From an uncultured Peptococcaceae bacterium (GTDB lineage: Bacteria; Bacillota; Peptococcia; Peptococcales; Peptococcaceae), in the NCBI GenBank assembly GCA_937922955.1, contig CALAKO010000118.1, forward strand, positions 1 to 53,666: 53,666 bases of DNA, in the 5' to 3' direction. Position 1 is the stretch's first letter; each line of letters starts with the position of its first letter. Positions 14,141 through 23,298 of the stretch are shown here, piece by piece. The translations under genes were made by a program, and so were the position numbers. A model generated the notes under the pieces. That model made no database searches. It saw nothing but the letters and a program-made list of their open reading frames with translations, and was not told the DNA's origin.

Positions 14141-15070
14141 ATGATTACTTTTATCGTCAACGAAACCAGCGGGCGTGGACGCGCCGCTGCCGTTTGGCGC
14201 AGACTGCGCCGCAGTCTTCTTGCCGAAGAGGTGGCTTTTCGCGCTTGGAGCACGCGTCAGCCTGGCGAAGCCATAGAACTGGCGCGATTGGCCAGTCAGG
14301 AAGGCAGTGCTTTTCAAAAACTTGTCGTTGTCGGCGGCGATGGCACAGTGAACGAGGTCGTGAATGGCATCAGCGATTTTGAGCACATCGCGCTGGGTGT
14401 GGTACCGATTGGTTCGGGCAATGATTTTGTACGCGGACTGGGCCTGCCTCGTTTGCCGGAGCGTGCTCTGCGCCGGATACTTGCTAGCGATGGCAGTCGA
14501 CGCATTGATCTCGGGCAGGTGACGGTCGATGCGCAGGCACCGCGCCGATTCGCAATCAGCGGCGGGATCGGAATGGACGCCTGGGTGTGTGCGCAGGTTG
14601 ATGCATCACGCTTGAAAACCGTGCTCAATCGCTTGGGCATGGGCAGCTTGAGTTATGGCCTGATGACGCTGACGGCGGCTTGGAATTTGGATACCACGTC
14701 GGGCACTGCGCTTTTAGATACCCCCTATGGACAACACACCTGTCGGTTGCATGAGCTCATATTTCTTGCTTGCATGAATTTCCCTTGGGAAGGCGGCGGT
14801 GTGCCGATTGCTCCAGGGGCCAGTGCCGAAGATGGCTGTTTTTCGGTTTGTTTGGCCGATTGGCTCACGGGACCGCAGGTGCTCGCTAAACTGCCACAAT
14901 TGGCTCTTGGCAAGCACATTCATACCAGCGGAGTCACCATGTTGCCCGCTAATCGCGTTGAACTTCAGCTTGATGCATCACAATATGTCCACGCCGACGG
15001 CGAAGTGATTGGAAAAAGCCGTCGTGTCGTCTTTGATGTCTTGCCGAATAAACTGCGCGTGTTGGTGTGA
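14141..15070 (+). CDS. YegS/DagK-family lipid kinase
   Basis: A 309-residue diacylglycerol-kinase-like enzyme. The nucleotide loop VVGGDGTVNEVVNGI (about residues 64-78), the VPIGSGNDFVRGLGLP block and the late ADGE motif (about 288-291) define the family. Members phosphorylate diacylglycerol or related lipids at the cytoplasmic membrane face, recycling lipid from cell-envelope turnover. The start at 14141 follows GGGGGAGG; an in-frame codon at 14114 lacks a site. It is a single-gene unit ending before a bidirectional terminator. The exact lipid substrate cannot be told from the sequence. Confidence 0.92.
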   Translation: MITFIVNETSGRGRAAAVWRRLRRSLLAEEVAFRAWSTRQPGEAIELARLASQEGSAFQKLVVVGGDGTVNEVVNGISDFEHIALGVVPIGSGNDFVRGLGLPRLPERALRRILASDGSRRIDLGQVTVDAQAPRRFAISGGIGMDAWVCAQVDASRLKTVLNRLGMGSLSYGLMTLTAAWNLDTTSGTALLDTPYGQHTCRLHELIFLACMNFPWEGGGVPIAPGASAEDGCFSVCLADWLTGPQVLAKLPQLALGKHIHTSGVTMLPANRVELQLDASQYVHADGEVIGKSRRVVFDVLPNKLRVLV

Positions 15071-15161
15071 AGAATGAATGAGTCACTATATGTGCCGCTT
15101 TTCAGATTGAGCGACGTTTGGGTAACCGATATTTTGAATTATTGCATTGAATGAGTGTAAG

Positions 15162-15205
15162 AACGCCGCCCTTCCACATGACGCATGTGGAAGGGCGGCG
15201 TTTCA
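15162..15205. terminator. Bidirectional terminator with a perfect 19 bp stem
   Basis: The arm 15162-15180 is fully complementary to 15184-15202 around a three-base loop. It separates the lipid kinase from the convergent ABC operon. Confidence 0.93.
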
Positions 15206-15216
15206 TTATGGTGCGT

Positions 15217-16434
15217 TCAGGCGCGGCGTCGCACATGGCTGACGATGGCAAGAAGGGCGAACAGCACCAGTTCCACAGCGCTGACGACGCTCATGGCAAT
15301 CGGCGTCCAACAGAGAAAATCGCCGAGCCGCAGCAGGTGAAAATCGCGCAGGGCGTAGAGGGTGGCGGCCTGCATGCCGAGGCCGGATGATGGGAGGAAG
15401 GTGTTGACCCAGTCGACGACGCTTGTCGGCAAAATCACATAGGTGAGTACGGGCAGCACGCAGAGCAGCAGCGCGCAGAAGGTGGCGGCAACGAGGTTTT
15501 TCATGCGCGCTGAAATCAGCAGGATGGCTGAGACGCTGGCCAGAATCGTCAGCAGTGCCAGCAGGGCGAGCACGATCTGCAGCTCGCCATAGGTGAAGGG
15601 CAGCGGTGTAATCGGTGTGAATAGACTCAGCATTTGTGCCGAGGTGTCCAGGGTCTCCCAGCCGTAGAGGCTCAGGCAGACGGCGCTCAACACGCTACAA
15701 ATCAGAAATACCGCCAGCACGCGCACTACCGCCAGCGGCGCGCGGCCGTGCTTGGTGCAGCGCTGAATGTCGTCAGCGCCGCTTTGCAGGTCGGCGGTGA
15801 ACACTGGCGCTGCAATGACGGCGCAGCAGAGCAAAAGCACCAGCGCCAGCAGCATCATGTACTCAAGGGCAGTGGCATCGGCGCCGGGCACATAGGTGAA
15901 GGGCGTTTCCACGGCGCTGTAGAGATCGAGAAAATAGGCCGCCGGTGCCGGATCGTTCGGATATTCCATGGCCATCAGTCCGGCAATGCGCGCCGGAGCT
16001 GCTTCGTAGTAGCTGGTGACGGCGTCTGCATCCAGCGCCAGCCATGGCATCGGCTGGCCGTTGTCGGCAGGATAGAGATCGCCGACGCCGTTGAGCAGGC
16101 TCTGCACGGCGTTGATTTCGGCATAGGCGGCGTCAGGCAGGTCGAAGGTGGAGTCGGCGCCGTAGCGGGCGAATACGGATTGGTAGGTTTCCAGACTGTC
16201 GCGCACCTTCTCCGGCGTCACCGTGCCAGCGATGCCGGATTGCAGCTCCTTGTCGTAGGCGAGGGCGTCGAGACCGGTGAGGGTGTCGCCGTCGGCGGTG
16301 TGGGACATTAAGTAAGTCGTTGGCATTACCGCCATAAAGACGGTGAACGCCAGCAATGCACCGACGATCAGCAGAGTGCGGCGGTTTTTCAGGAGACGCT
16401 TCAATTCAAGCATAAACAGGCGCATGGGTGTCAC
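15217..16434 (-). CDS. ABC-2-type transporter permease
   Basis: A 405-residue permease. The first helix (about 18-38) follows a basic cytoplasmic start (LELKRLLKNRR). A large extracytoplasmic segment of about 140 residues follows (VMPTTYLMSHTADGDT...), then five or so helices from about 190 to the end. This is the general ABC-2 exporter layout. Its ATG overlaps the stop of the ATPase gene by four bases, so the two form one transporter. It is the last gene of the sigma factor operon. The large outside domain could sense or bind an envelope-active compound; that is inference. Confidence 0.85.
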   Translation of the reverse strand: MTPMRLFMLELKRLLKNRRTLLIVGALLAFTVFMAVMPTTYLMSHTADGDTLTGLDALAYDKELQSGIAGTVTPEKVRDSLETYQSVFARYGADSTFDLPDAAYAEINAVQSLLNGVGDLYPADNGQPMPWLALDADAVTSYYEAAPARIAGLMAMEYPNDPAPAAYFLDLYSAVETPFTYVPGADATALEYMMLLALVLLLCCAVIAAPVFTADLQSGADDIQRCTKHGRAPLAVVRVLAVFLICSVLSAVCLSLYGWETLDTSAQMLSLFTPITPLPFTYGELQIVLALLALLTILASVSAILLISARMKNLVAATFCALLLCVLPVLTYVILPTSVVDWVNTFLPSSGLGMQAATLYALRDFHLLRLGDFLCWTPIAMSVVSAVELVLFALLAIVSHVRRRA

Positions 16435-17312
16435 ATCCTTTCGTCGCGCGTGTGCGGAAAGAGCCAGAGGAAGAGATCCTCCAGACGGGGGATGGCTGGT
16501 TCTGAATCCGCCAATGTTGGTGTTTCGGCCAGGTAGCGCAAGGCGATGCGGCCATTTGGCTCGTTGCGCAGGCCAGCAATGGTCAGTTGCTGCTCCCAGT
16601 ATGGAAGCATGGCTGCGTCGATGGTTGCCGTCCAGACTTTGTCTTTCACTTCCTGCACCAGCTGATCCGTTGGCCCGGTGGCAATGAGACGGCCGTCTTT
16701 CATGATGGCATTTTGGCCGGCAATCACTTCTACGTCGGCGACAATATGCGTGGAGATGAGCACGATGCGCTCTTGAGCAAACTCGGCCAGCAGATTGCGG
16801 AAGCGTACGCGCTCGCTGGGGTCAAGGCCGCTCGTCGGCTCGTCGAGAATCAGCACCTCCGGCTCGTTCAGGAGCGCCTGAGCGATGCCGACGCGCCGTT
16901 TCATGCCGCCGGAGAGCTTGGCAATGCGTTTGCGGCGCACCTCGCTGAGCGTGAGCCGTTCCAGCAATGTGTCGATGCGCTGCCGTGCCTCGCGTTTCGG
17001 CAGCCCTTTGAGGGTCGCCATATAGTTCAGGTAGTCGCTGACGGTGAAGCTGGGGTAAAAACCAAACTCCTGCGGCAGATAGCCGAAACAGTCGCGATAG
17101 CTTTCGCCAAGCTGAGCAATGGGAATGCCGTCGCAGCGAATCTCTCCTTGAGTGGGCTGCATGATGCCGGCAATCATGCGCATCAGCGTTGTTTTTCCGG
17201 CGCCGTTGGCCCCAAGCAGCCCCCAGACGCCAGGTGTCAGTGTCAGCGAGAGGTTGTCAACGGCGATTTTATCGTGGAAGCGTTTGCTTACATGGTCAAT
17301 GGTCAGTTCCAT
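16431..17312 (-). CDS. ABC transporter ATP-binding protein
   Basis: A 293-residue exporter-type ATPase. It has Walker A GANGAGKTT (about 34-42), Q-loop region GYLPQEFGFYPSF, signature LSGGMKRR, Walker B VLILDEPTSGLDP and switch region VLISTHIV. The 70-residue C-terminal extension is typical of ATPases paired with ABC-2 permeases of the bacitracin or lantibiotic protection kind. It starts 12 bases after the membrane-protein gene and overlaps the permease start, so it belongs to the sigma-controlled operon. Confidence 0.93.
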   Translation of the reverse strand: MELTIDHVSKRFHDKIAVDNLSLTLTPGVWGLLGANGAGKTTLMRMIAGIMQPTQGEIRCDGIPIAQLGESYRDCFGYLPQEFGFYPSFTVSDYLNYMATLKGLPKREARQRIDTLLERLTLSEVRRKRIAKLSGGMKRRVGIAQALLNEPEVLILDEPTSGLDPSERVRFRNLLAEFAQERIVLISTHIVADVEVIAGQNAIMKDGRLIATGPTDQLVQEVKDKVWTATIDAAMLPYWEQQLTIAGLRNEPNGRIALRYLAETPTLADSEPAIPRLEDLFLWLFPHTRDERM

Positions 17313-17324
17313 GGGAATCTCCTT

Positions 17325-18098
17325 TCAAATCAGCTGCAATTCTGTGAAGGTGCTGCGTCTCAGTAGATGCTGCAAGGCCCATACACAGTAGAGAAAAAGG
17401 GCCGCACAGCAAAGGATGCTGGCCAGCGCCGCCTGCGCGTGGGAAAACAGTGTCAGATGGCTGCTGGTGGTGGTCATGGCGACAAACAACGCGCCGCACC
17501 ACACCACGCTGCCCCAGCAGACTTGCTCTGGCCGACAGCGGCTCATCAGGGTCAGACAACCGCCAGCCGCCAACAAAAACGGCAGCAGCAGGCATAGTGG
17601 CAGCAGCTCTGCCGATAATGGCGTACACCAAAGCCCATAGCCCCACAGTCCAGCCAGCATGACCATGTCGCCAATGCCAACGATAGAAAGTTTGGCGGCC
17701 AACAGCCGCTGGGATGAAAAGTAGGTCGCGGCTTCCATTTCCTGCATTTGATACACGACCGCGTTGTACACAAACGGCAGCGTCGTCAGCATTACCAGCA
17801 CAGCGAGTGCCCCAAGACTGATTGCTGCAGCGCGCAGATTAACGAAGTAATAGTCACCAAAGAGCAGATCCAGTGCACCGTTGGCAAGCAACAGACAAAG
17901 GGCCTGCAGGAGCCAGATTTTCCAGCCAATGAAACGCACCTGTGTGCCCAGGAAGGCGGCAAAGCTAAGGCGTGGACGCGGCGGCTGGAAGTGCATCTGT
18001 GCAGCGGCCGCGTTCATTGTGCGGAGCTGAGCGTCGGTCGGTATGGCATCGGCGCGCAGGGCGCTTTGCAATTGCTGTTGAAAATCAGAGTGTGTCAT
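17325..18098 (-). CDS. Membrane protein between sigma factor and ABC genes (possible anti-sigma factor)
   Basis: A 257-residue protein of unknown family. A hydrophilic N-terminal section (about 1-55, with DFQQQLQSALRADAIPTDAQL) is followed by about six hydrophobic helices. The ATG overlaps the sigma factor's stop by four bases. This is where ECF systems normally encode their membrane anti-sigma factor, and the cytoplasmic head plus helices fits that role. No HxxxCxxC zinc anti-sigma motif is seen. It could instead be an additional membrane subunit of the transporter. The function is inferred only from layout. Confidence 0.6.
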   Translation of the reverse strand: MTHSDFQQQLQSALRADAIPTDAQLRTMNAAAAQMHFQPPRPRLSFAAFLGTQVRFIGWKIWLLQALCLLLANGALDLLFGDYYFVNLRAAAISLGALAVLVMLTTLPFVYNAVVYQMQEMEAATYFSSQRLLAAKLSIVGIGDMVMLAGLWGYGLWCTPLSAELLPLCLLLPFLLAAGGCLTLMSRCRPEQVCWGSVVWCGALFVAMTTTSSHLTLFSHAQAALASILCCAALFLYCVWALQHLLRRSTFTELQLI

Positions 18099-18625
18099 AC
18101 GTCTTCTCCTTTCTCGTAGTGTCGTTTCAACACCTTCAGGGCGGCGCGCAGTCGTGACTGCGCCGTTCGCAGCGGCAGATTGGTTATGGCGGCAATTTCC
18201 CGCAGTGTCAGATCCTGGCCAAAACGCAGCAGCACAATTTCACGTTGCGCTTCCGGCAGTGCGGCCACCATTTGGCGCAGCTGCCAGGCGGCTTGCCATT
18301 CGGCCAGAGTGGGGTCGCTTGCCGCAAGTTCTGGTGCTGCCTCCAGCGGGGCCTCCTGCCAGTGACGCTGACGCGCCATGTCGATGCAGGTGTGTCGGGC
18401 AATTTGATAGAGGAAGGCGCGGCAGCGACCGCGATGCTGGTAACGGCCAAGATAACGCAGAAATTTTAGAAACGTTTCCTGGGCGGCATCTTCTGCCAAC
18501 GCTGGCGATGGCGTATGCCACAGGCAATAGCGCAGAATATCCGCATAATAGCGTTCCACAAACACTTCTGCTGCTGCGGCATCACCTGCCTCCAACCGCT
18601 TGATTAATTCACCATCGTCGTTCAT
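18095..18625 (-). CDS. ECF-type RNA polymerase sigma factor
   Basis: A 176-residue group 4 sigma factor. Region 2 (about 14-85) includes EDAAQETFLKFLRYLGRY and RGRCRAFLYQIARHTCIDMARQR. Region 4 (about 115-170) includes LPEAQREIVLLRFGQDLTLREIAAITNLPLRTAQSRLRAALKVLKRH, the -35 recognition helix. Region 3 is absent, as expected. It is the first gene of an operon with a membrane protein and an ABC exporter, joined by ATGA overlaps, so it probably responds to an envelope signal and drives its own operon. GGGAGGTG precedes the ATG. Confidence 0.93.
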   Translation of the reverse strand: MNDDGELIKRLEAGDAAAAEVFVERYYADILRYCLWHTPSPALAEDAAQETFLKFLRYLGRYQHRGRCRAFLYQIARHTCIDMARQRHWQEAPLEAAPELAASDPTLAEWQAAWQLRQMVAALPEAQREIVLLRFGQDLTLREIAAITNLPLRTAQSRLRAALKVLKRHYEKGEDV

Positions 18626-18730
18626 CGCTGCTCACCTCCCGCGTGTTTTGAGATATTTTGTCATGAAGGACCTTCTATATATGATAACGAACCAGCCGCG
18701 AAAAATGATTAAGTCCGCGTTCATTTCTGC

Positions 18731-18771
18731 AAAAAAATCCCCCACTGCACCGTGATGGCACAGCAGGGGAT
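18731..18771 (-). terminator. Terminator of the PHP-HAD-ABC importer operon
   Basis: On the minus strand ATCCCCTGC...GTGCC pairs imperfectly with the downstream GGTGCAGTGGGGGAT, followed by seven T residues. It lies 10 bases beyond the HAD gene stop. Confidence 0.75.
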
Positions 18772-18781
18772 GGAGGAGGTG

Positions 18782-19501
18782 TCAGAAGCGAGCGATGACG
18801 TCGGGGACGTCTTCGAGGCGGTAGACGATGGCGTCGGCGTCGATATCGGCGCCTTGGCCGCTGCGGTCGAAGAAGATGGCGGTCATGCCGCTGTTGCGGG
18901 CAAATCGCATGTCGTTAGCGCTGTCGCCGACCATGGCCAGTTCTTCTGGGGCGAGTCCGAAGTGGGCACAGAAGATTTCGGCCATGTCTGGCGCTGGCTT
19001 TGGTCGAGCGACGCGGTCGGCGGTGAGCGTCAGGTCAATGTCGTCGGCGATGCCCATGGCGGTCAGCGCGTGCTGGGTGGAAGCGTGACTGTCCGACGTA
19101 GCGACGCCGATTTTGCAGCCGTTGGCGTGGAGTGCCGCGAGCACAGCGCGAAGATCGCCGGTCGGCTGGCAGACGCCGTCGCGCAGGCAGGCCCATTCCA
19201 GGAACGTTTCACCGAGGCGGGCAAAAAGACGATCGCTGACAGGGTGAATGTCCTGCGCGGTCAGCACTGCCATGCAGGCTGCGATGACATCCGCATTGGT
19301 GCCTGCAACCACTGGCGATTCGGCAATCAGCGCTGTGCCGTCGAACCCACAGGCTGCTTCCAGAGCATGGCGCAGAGCATCGTCCTGGTCGCGTTTCAAT
19401 TCATGCAGTATAAAGGCCACGGTATGCTGCACGGGCGCTAACCAGAAGGTTGCCAGATCCAGCAGTGTGTCGTCTTTGTCGAAAAGCACGCCGCGGATCA
19501 T
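18782..19501 (-). CDS. HAD-superfamily phosphatase
   Basis: A 239-residue HAD hydrolase. Motif I is LFDKDDTLLD (residues 7-16) with the nucleophile and acid Asp pair. Motif II is in GVATSDS, motif III is the Lys of RPKPAPDM, and motif IV is MVGDSANDM. The cap between motifs I and II is helical (type C1), as in phosphoglycolate phosphatase-like enzymes. It is the last gene of the operon, and its start overlaps the PHP gene by four bases. A phosphate monoester imported by, or derived from the ligand of, the linked ABC importer is the likely substrate. Confidence 0.9.
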   Translation of the reverse strand: MIRGVLFDKDDTLLDLATFWLAPVQHTVAFILHELKRDQDDALRHALEAACGFDGTALIAESPVVAGTNADVIAACMAVLTAQDIHPVSDRLFARLGETFLEWACLRDGVCQPTGDLRAVLAALHANGCKIGVATSDSHASTQHALTAMGIADDIDLTLTADRVARPKPAPDMAEIFCAHFGLAPEELAMVGDSANDMRFARNSGMTAIFFDRSGQGADIDADAIVYRLEDVPDVIARF

Positions 19502-20499
19502 TGTGCGTCGTCCTTTTCAAGAAAATGGGCGTTGCTCCAGGCGGTTTTTCCGGCGAAGTCCACACATTCCAGACGCACATAGGTTTCGGTGCCTTTGAGC
19601 GTGAATTCCACGTGCTTCATGCCGTCGCGGCTGGCAGCGATGACCGTACCGCCGGCGTTGACATAGCCGCCGCAGATAAAGTTGACGCGCTCGCAAGGAC
19701 TGCAATCCACCCAGACGGTGTTGCCGTCCTTGATGCCCCAGTTGTAAATGGATGGGCCGGAGGAAGAGTAGTAATTGCCCATGAGCATGGCGTTGATGAC
19801 GGCGTCATGATCCAGATGGTCGGTTTTTACGACGATCCAGCCGCCGCAGGCGTCATCGAAGAGCCCTTCGTTGTGGTTGTCGTCGCTGGCGAAGGCAAAA
19901 ATCTGACGTCCGCTGCGCAGAATTTTGTCCCAGTAAGTGGTGTCAGCACCGGTGTTGGACTCGTTGACGGTGTTGTAATTGTAGATTTCCAATGCCCAGA
20001 TGCCGTTCAGATCGCAGAAATCTTCGGCGTCGACGCGGCTCCAGATTGGATGGTTGTAGGTGACGAGACAGCCGTATTCGCGCAGCGTGTCGGCCACACC
20101 TTGGGCTACCGCCAAGCCATTCCATTCGCCTTCATAGACTGGCACGGGCAAGTATTCTTTGTGCGCGAAGTGTTTTTTAGCAACGGCTTGCATGGCGCTG
20201 TTGCCGAGAATGCCGTGGAGATGGTGCACTTTCAAACGGGCACCAGGTACCGCTGGGTCCATGAGATTGGCTGAGGCTTCCAGCCCAGGAAGGATGATGA
20301 AATCGTCGCTGTCGAACGTGCTGCGGTAGTCCGTGTAGCGATCGTGTTCGCTGAAACAGAGAAAGTGGTAGCCTTGACTGCGAAAAAGGGCAACCGCCTC
20401 TTCCGGTGTCAGCATGCCGTCGGAGTTGACGGTGTGACTGTGTAAGTTTCCTTTATAATACTGACCGTTTTCCGGCAAAATGGTAATGTTTTTAAACAT
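19498..20499 (-). CDS. PHP-domain metallophosphoesterase
   Basis: A 333-residue PHP-family protein. The metal ligands are read in NLHSHTVNSDG (about 18-28), FSEHDRYTD, the LPGLEAS acidic residue, YNHPIW and SDDNHNEG. The C-terminal 90 residues (from about 240) look like a beta-rich accessory domain. PHP enzymes hydrolyse phosphoesters with a di- or trinuclear metal site. No signal peptide is present, so it is cytosolic. Overlaps with the ABC ATPase gene upstream (8 bases) and the HAD gene downstream (4 bases) tie it to import of a phosphorylated compound. Confidence 0.88.
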   Translation of the reverse strand: MFKNITILPENGQYYKGNLHSHTVNSDGMLTPEEAVALFRSQGYHFLCFSEHDRYTDYRSTFDSDDFIILPGLEASANLMDPAVPGARLKVHHLHGILGNSAMQAVAKKHFAHKEYLPVPVYEGEWNGLAVAQGVADTLREYGCLVTYNHPIWSRVDAEDFCDLNGIWALEIYNYNTVNESNTGADTTYWDKILRSGRQIFAFASDDNHNEGLFDDACGGWIVVKTDHLDHDAVINAMLMGNYYSSSGPSIYNWGIKDGNTVWVDCSPCERVNFICGGYVNAGGTVIAASRDGMKHVEFTLKGTETYVRLECVDFAGKTAWSNAHFLEKDDAQ

Positions 20500-21535
20500 G
20501 AGCGGCCTCTCTTTCTACGCCGCGGATGGATAGGCAATCGTGTTCTGGAATAGCCAGCCATACTTTGGCGCCGATATCGTACATATTGAAACTACGGAAC
20601 AGTGTGTCTACATAGAAGCTGAGATCCCCAGACTGCACCGTGTAACGCAGCACATTGCCGCGTGGAACACTGGCGGTGATCACCCCTTGAAGCACGATCT
20701 GATTGTTCTTGTCAGCGGGTTCGTCCAATGAGATGGCAATTGTTTCCGGACGAATTGCAATGGTGTGGCCTGCTTCTACTGGAACGTTGGTGGCGCGATA
20801 GAAGGCGCCGCCTTCAATTTGATTGTAGCTGCCGATGAAGCTGGCGGCAAAAGTGGACACTGGCTGTGTGTAGACACTCACTGGAGTGCCGGCTTGCTCG
20901 ATGCGGCCAGCGTGGAAAAGTTCGATGACGTCGCTCATAACCATTGCTTCGTCCTGGTCGTGGGTGACAAATACCGTGGTTAGTCCCAATTCCAAATGGA
21001 TTTCACGAATGCGGCTCTGCAGCTCTTTGCGCAGCTTGGCGTCGATGGCCGACAGGGGCTCGTCTAGAAGCAGCACCTTTGGCTCGGTGACAATGGAACG
21101 TGCCAGCGCCACGCGCTGCTGCTGGCCGCCGGAGAGGTTCGCAGGATAGGATTTTTCCTTGCCTTTGAGATCAACCAGAGCGATGGCATTCTTTACCTTT
21201 TCCTGAATTTCGTCAGCGGATTTTTTCTGCATTTTCAGCCCAAACGCAATGTTTTGTTCCACGTTCATGTTTGGAAAGAGAGAATATTGCTGGAACACCA
21301 TGCCAATATTGCGTTGGTTGGCGGGCATATGGGTAATGTCCTGCCCATCAAGAATGATATTGCCTGAGGTTACGGTTTCAAGACCAGAGAGACAGCGCAG
21401 CAGTGTGGACTTGCCGCAGCCGGAAGGGCCCAGCAGCGTGACCAGGTCGCCCTTATTGATATCAAGATTGATTTCATCCAGTACCGTGTTCTTGCCAAAT
21501 TGCTTGACCACGTTTTTAAATTCAATATAAGCCAT
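20492..21535 (-). CDS. ABC importer ATP-binding protein (PotA/FbpC type)
   Basis: A 347-residue importer ATPase. It has Walker A GPSGCGKST (about 36-44), Q-loop VFQQYSLFPNM, signature LSGGQQQRVALARS, Walker B VLLLDEPLSAID and the switch in VFVTHDQDEA. The last 110 residues form a TOBE regulatory domain. Polyamine, iron(III) and phosphonate/2-aminoethylphosphonate importers share this architecture, so the ligand is not fixed by the ATPase. It is followed by PHP and HAD hydrolases in the same operon. Confidence 0.93.
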   Translation of the reverse strand: MAYIEFKNVVKQFGKNTVLDEINLDINKGDLVTLLGPSGCGKSTLLRCLSGLETVTSGNIILDGQDITHMPANQRNIGMVFQQYSLFPNMNVEQNIAFGLKMQKKSADEIQEKVKNAIALVDLKGKEKSYPANLSGGQQQRVALARSIVTEPKVLLLDEPLSAIDAKLRKELQSRIREIHLELGLTTVFVTHDQDEAMVMSDVIELFHAGRIEQAGTPVSVYTQPVSTFAASFIGSYNQIEGGAFYRATNVPVEAGHTIAIRPETIAISLDEPADKNNQIVLQGVITASVPRGNVLRYTVQSGDLSFYVDTLFRSFNMYDIGAKVWLAIPEHDCLSIRGVEREAAHV

Positions 21536-21576
21536 TAAGTAAAGGCCTCCTTTTCATGCCCTTTATGTGTGAAAGA

Positions 21577-22377
21577 TTAACGTCCGTCCTGAGTTTTGGA
21601 ATCTGATTTTTGCAGTTTCAGCATCAGACCGGTGACGAGGAAGACAACGGCGAAAATAACAACGACGATTGCGCTCGCCAGACCGCTGGAATTGTACATG
21701 TTCGTGTTTAAGTAGACCGACACGTTTTCATAGTTGTTGCCGGCGATGTTGTTGGCGAGGACAAAGTCACCAAACACAATGCTTTCTGCCAACAAACTGG
21801 ACACCAGAATGCCCGAGAAAATATTTGGCAGCACCACTTGTACATAAGCACGGAAACGCCCGCAGCCCAACACTTCAGCCGCCTGAATCAGTGTTTTTGC
21901 ATCGATGGCGTTGAGGCTGTTGCGAATCCCCTGGTAGATGTATGGCAGCACTAAAATTGAGTAGGCACCAAAAAGCATCAGCATGCGATTGGAGAGAATG
22001 GTTCCTGTGCCGGTATAGATGGAAATAATACTGATGGAGAGAATGACCCCTTGTAAGGCGTACGGAATCATGCAAATCATCTGCATGATGTTGCCCAGCT
22101 TGCGGTTCATGACCGTCACGGGATACATCGCCAGGAGCAACAGTACAATTGTTAAAAGCACGCTTACTGCACAGAGCACCAGCGTGCGGCCGATGCTCAG
22201 CCAGAAATCGGTGTCGGCAAACAGTTCGGAGTAGTTGCGCAGCGTGAAGCCGCTTGGAAGCAGATTGGTCCATTCCACAAAGAAGGAATAAATCAATGTT
22301 GCCAGAAATGGAATCGTCAGGTAAGCGCCAATAATGAAAAGGACAATTTTGCCGGCCAGGCTGGTTTTCTTCTTCAT
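21577..22377 (-). CDS. ABC importer permease (PotC-like)
   Basis: A 266-residue permease with six hydrophobic helices. The cytoplasmic EAA-type loop is read in LIQAAEVLGCGRFRAYVQVVLPNI (about 164-187), which contacts the ATPase. The N-terminal KKKTSLAGKIVLFIIGAYLTIPF is the usual first helix. It overlaps the upstream permease by four bases and is 41 bases ahead of the ATPase gene. It pairs with the 282-residue permease to form the heterodimeric channel. Confidence 0.92.
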   Translation of the reverse strand: MKKKTSLAGKIVLFIIGAYLTIPFLATLIYSFFVEWTNLLPSGFTLRNYSELFADTDFWLSIGRTLVLCAVSVLLTIVLLLLAMYPVTVMNRKLGNIMQMICMIPYALQGVILSISIISIYTGTGTILSNRMLMLFGAYSILVLPYIYQGIRNSLNAIDAKTLIQAAEVLGCGRFRAYVQVVLPNIFSGILVSSLLAESIVFGDFVLANNIAGNNYENVSVYLNTNMYNSSGLASAIVVVIFAVVFLVTGLMLKLQKSDSKTQDGR

Positions 22378-23222
22378 ACAAGATCCCTTCCTTTCAGATT
22401 GCGCTTGGTGAAATAGTTATTGATCAGAGTGGCAGCGATCATCAAAAGGATCAGTACCACGGCCAGCGCGCCGCCAGTGGCACGGTCAATTTGCACATCA
22501 CCTTTGTACTTCGAGGTGATTTGCAGTGCCAGCAGCGCATAGTTGTTGGACACCAAAGCGTAGGCGCTGGCATAGGCAGCCAGTGCGTTGGCAAACAGCA
22601 CCGAGAGGGTGCCGAGAATGCTTGGCAGCAGGTTTGGAATGGCGATGCGGAACCAGTAGTCCAACGGTTTTGCGTTCAAGAGCATGGCCGCCTGGCGCCA
22701 TTCTGGACGAATGCCAGAAAAAGCTGGAATCAGAAGCAGGGTAGAGAGAGGAATCTGGAAATAAATGTATAAGAGCATCAGCCCCTGCCCAGAATATAAG
22801 TCAAAGTTTTCAAGAAAAGGGATTCCGTAATTGCGGCAAATCGTAGAAAATACCCCTGTGTTGCCCAGCAGCACCATGAACGCAAAAGCCAGTGGTACAC
22901 CGGAGAAATTTGATGTCATATTCAAGAGCATGGTAAACGTGCGTTGTGCTCTTGGTGATGCTTCCGTGGCATAGCGAGCCGCAATGAAGGCAACGATGAT
23001 GCCGACGATGGCAGAAATGAGAGAGATTTTGATGCTGTTAAGAATGGCTTGGGTATAGAGTGGTGTGGTAAAAATTTTGATAAAGTTTTCGAGACCAAAA
23101 GATTCGCTTTCTTTGCCGATCAGGCTGCTGATGACCAATTGCAGCAGGGGCAGAATTTCGTAAAGAAACACAACAACGGCAAAAGGAAGCAAAGCCAGGT
23201 ATCCGATGTATTTGTTTTTCAT
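22374..23222 (-). CDS. ABC importer permease (PotB-like)
   Basis: A 282-residue permease with six predicted helices. The EAA-type loop is in the QAAMLLNAKPLDYWFRIAIPNLLPSI region (about 188-213). It lies directly downstream of the substrate-binding protein gene, separated by a hairpin that probably lowers its transcription relative to that gene. Together with the following permease and ATPase it completes the importer. Confidence 0.92.
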   Translation of the reverse strand: MKNKYIGYLALLPFAVVVFLYEILPLLQLVISSLIGKESESFGLENFIKIFTTPLYTQAILNSIKISLISAIVGIIVAFIAARYATEASPRAQRTFTMLLNMTSNFSGVPLAFAFMVLLGNTGVFSTICRNYGIPFLENFDLYSGQGLMLLYIYFQIPLSTLLLIPAFSGIRPEWRQAAMLLNAKPLDYWFRIAIPNLLPSILGTLSVLFANALAAYASAYALVSNNYALLALQITSKYKGDVQIDRATGGALAVVLILLMIAATLINNYFTKRNLKGRDLV

Positions 23223-23233
23223 GCTTTCCTCCT

Positions 23234-23264
23234 AAAAACAGGCACCCGCGTTGCGGATGCCTGT
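23234..23264 (-). terminator. Intra-operon attenuator between binding protein and permease genes
   Basis: Minus strand ACAGGCATCCGC, an AAC loop and GCGGGTGCCTGT (one G-U pair), followed by T residues. Such hairpins commonly make binding-protein mRNA more abundant than permease mRNA. Confidence 0.8.
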
Positions 23265-23298
23265 ATCTTCCTGATGAGTTTGTTTCAAGGGTGATGGA

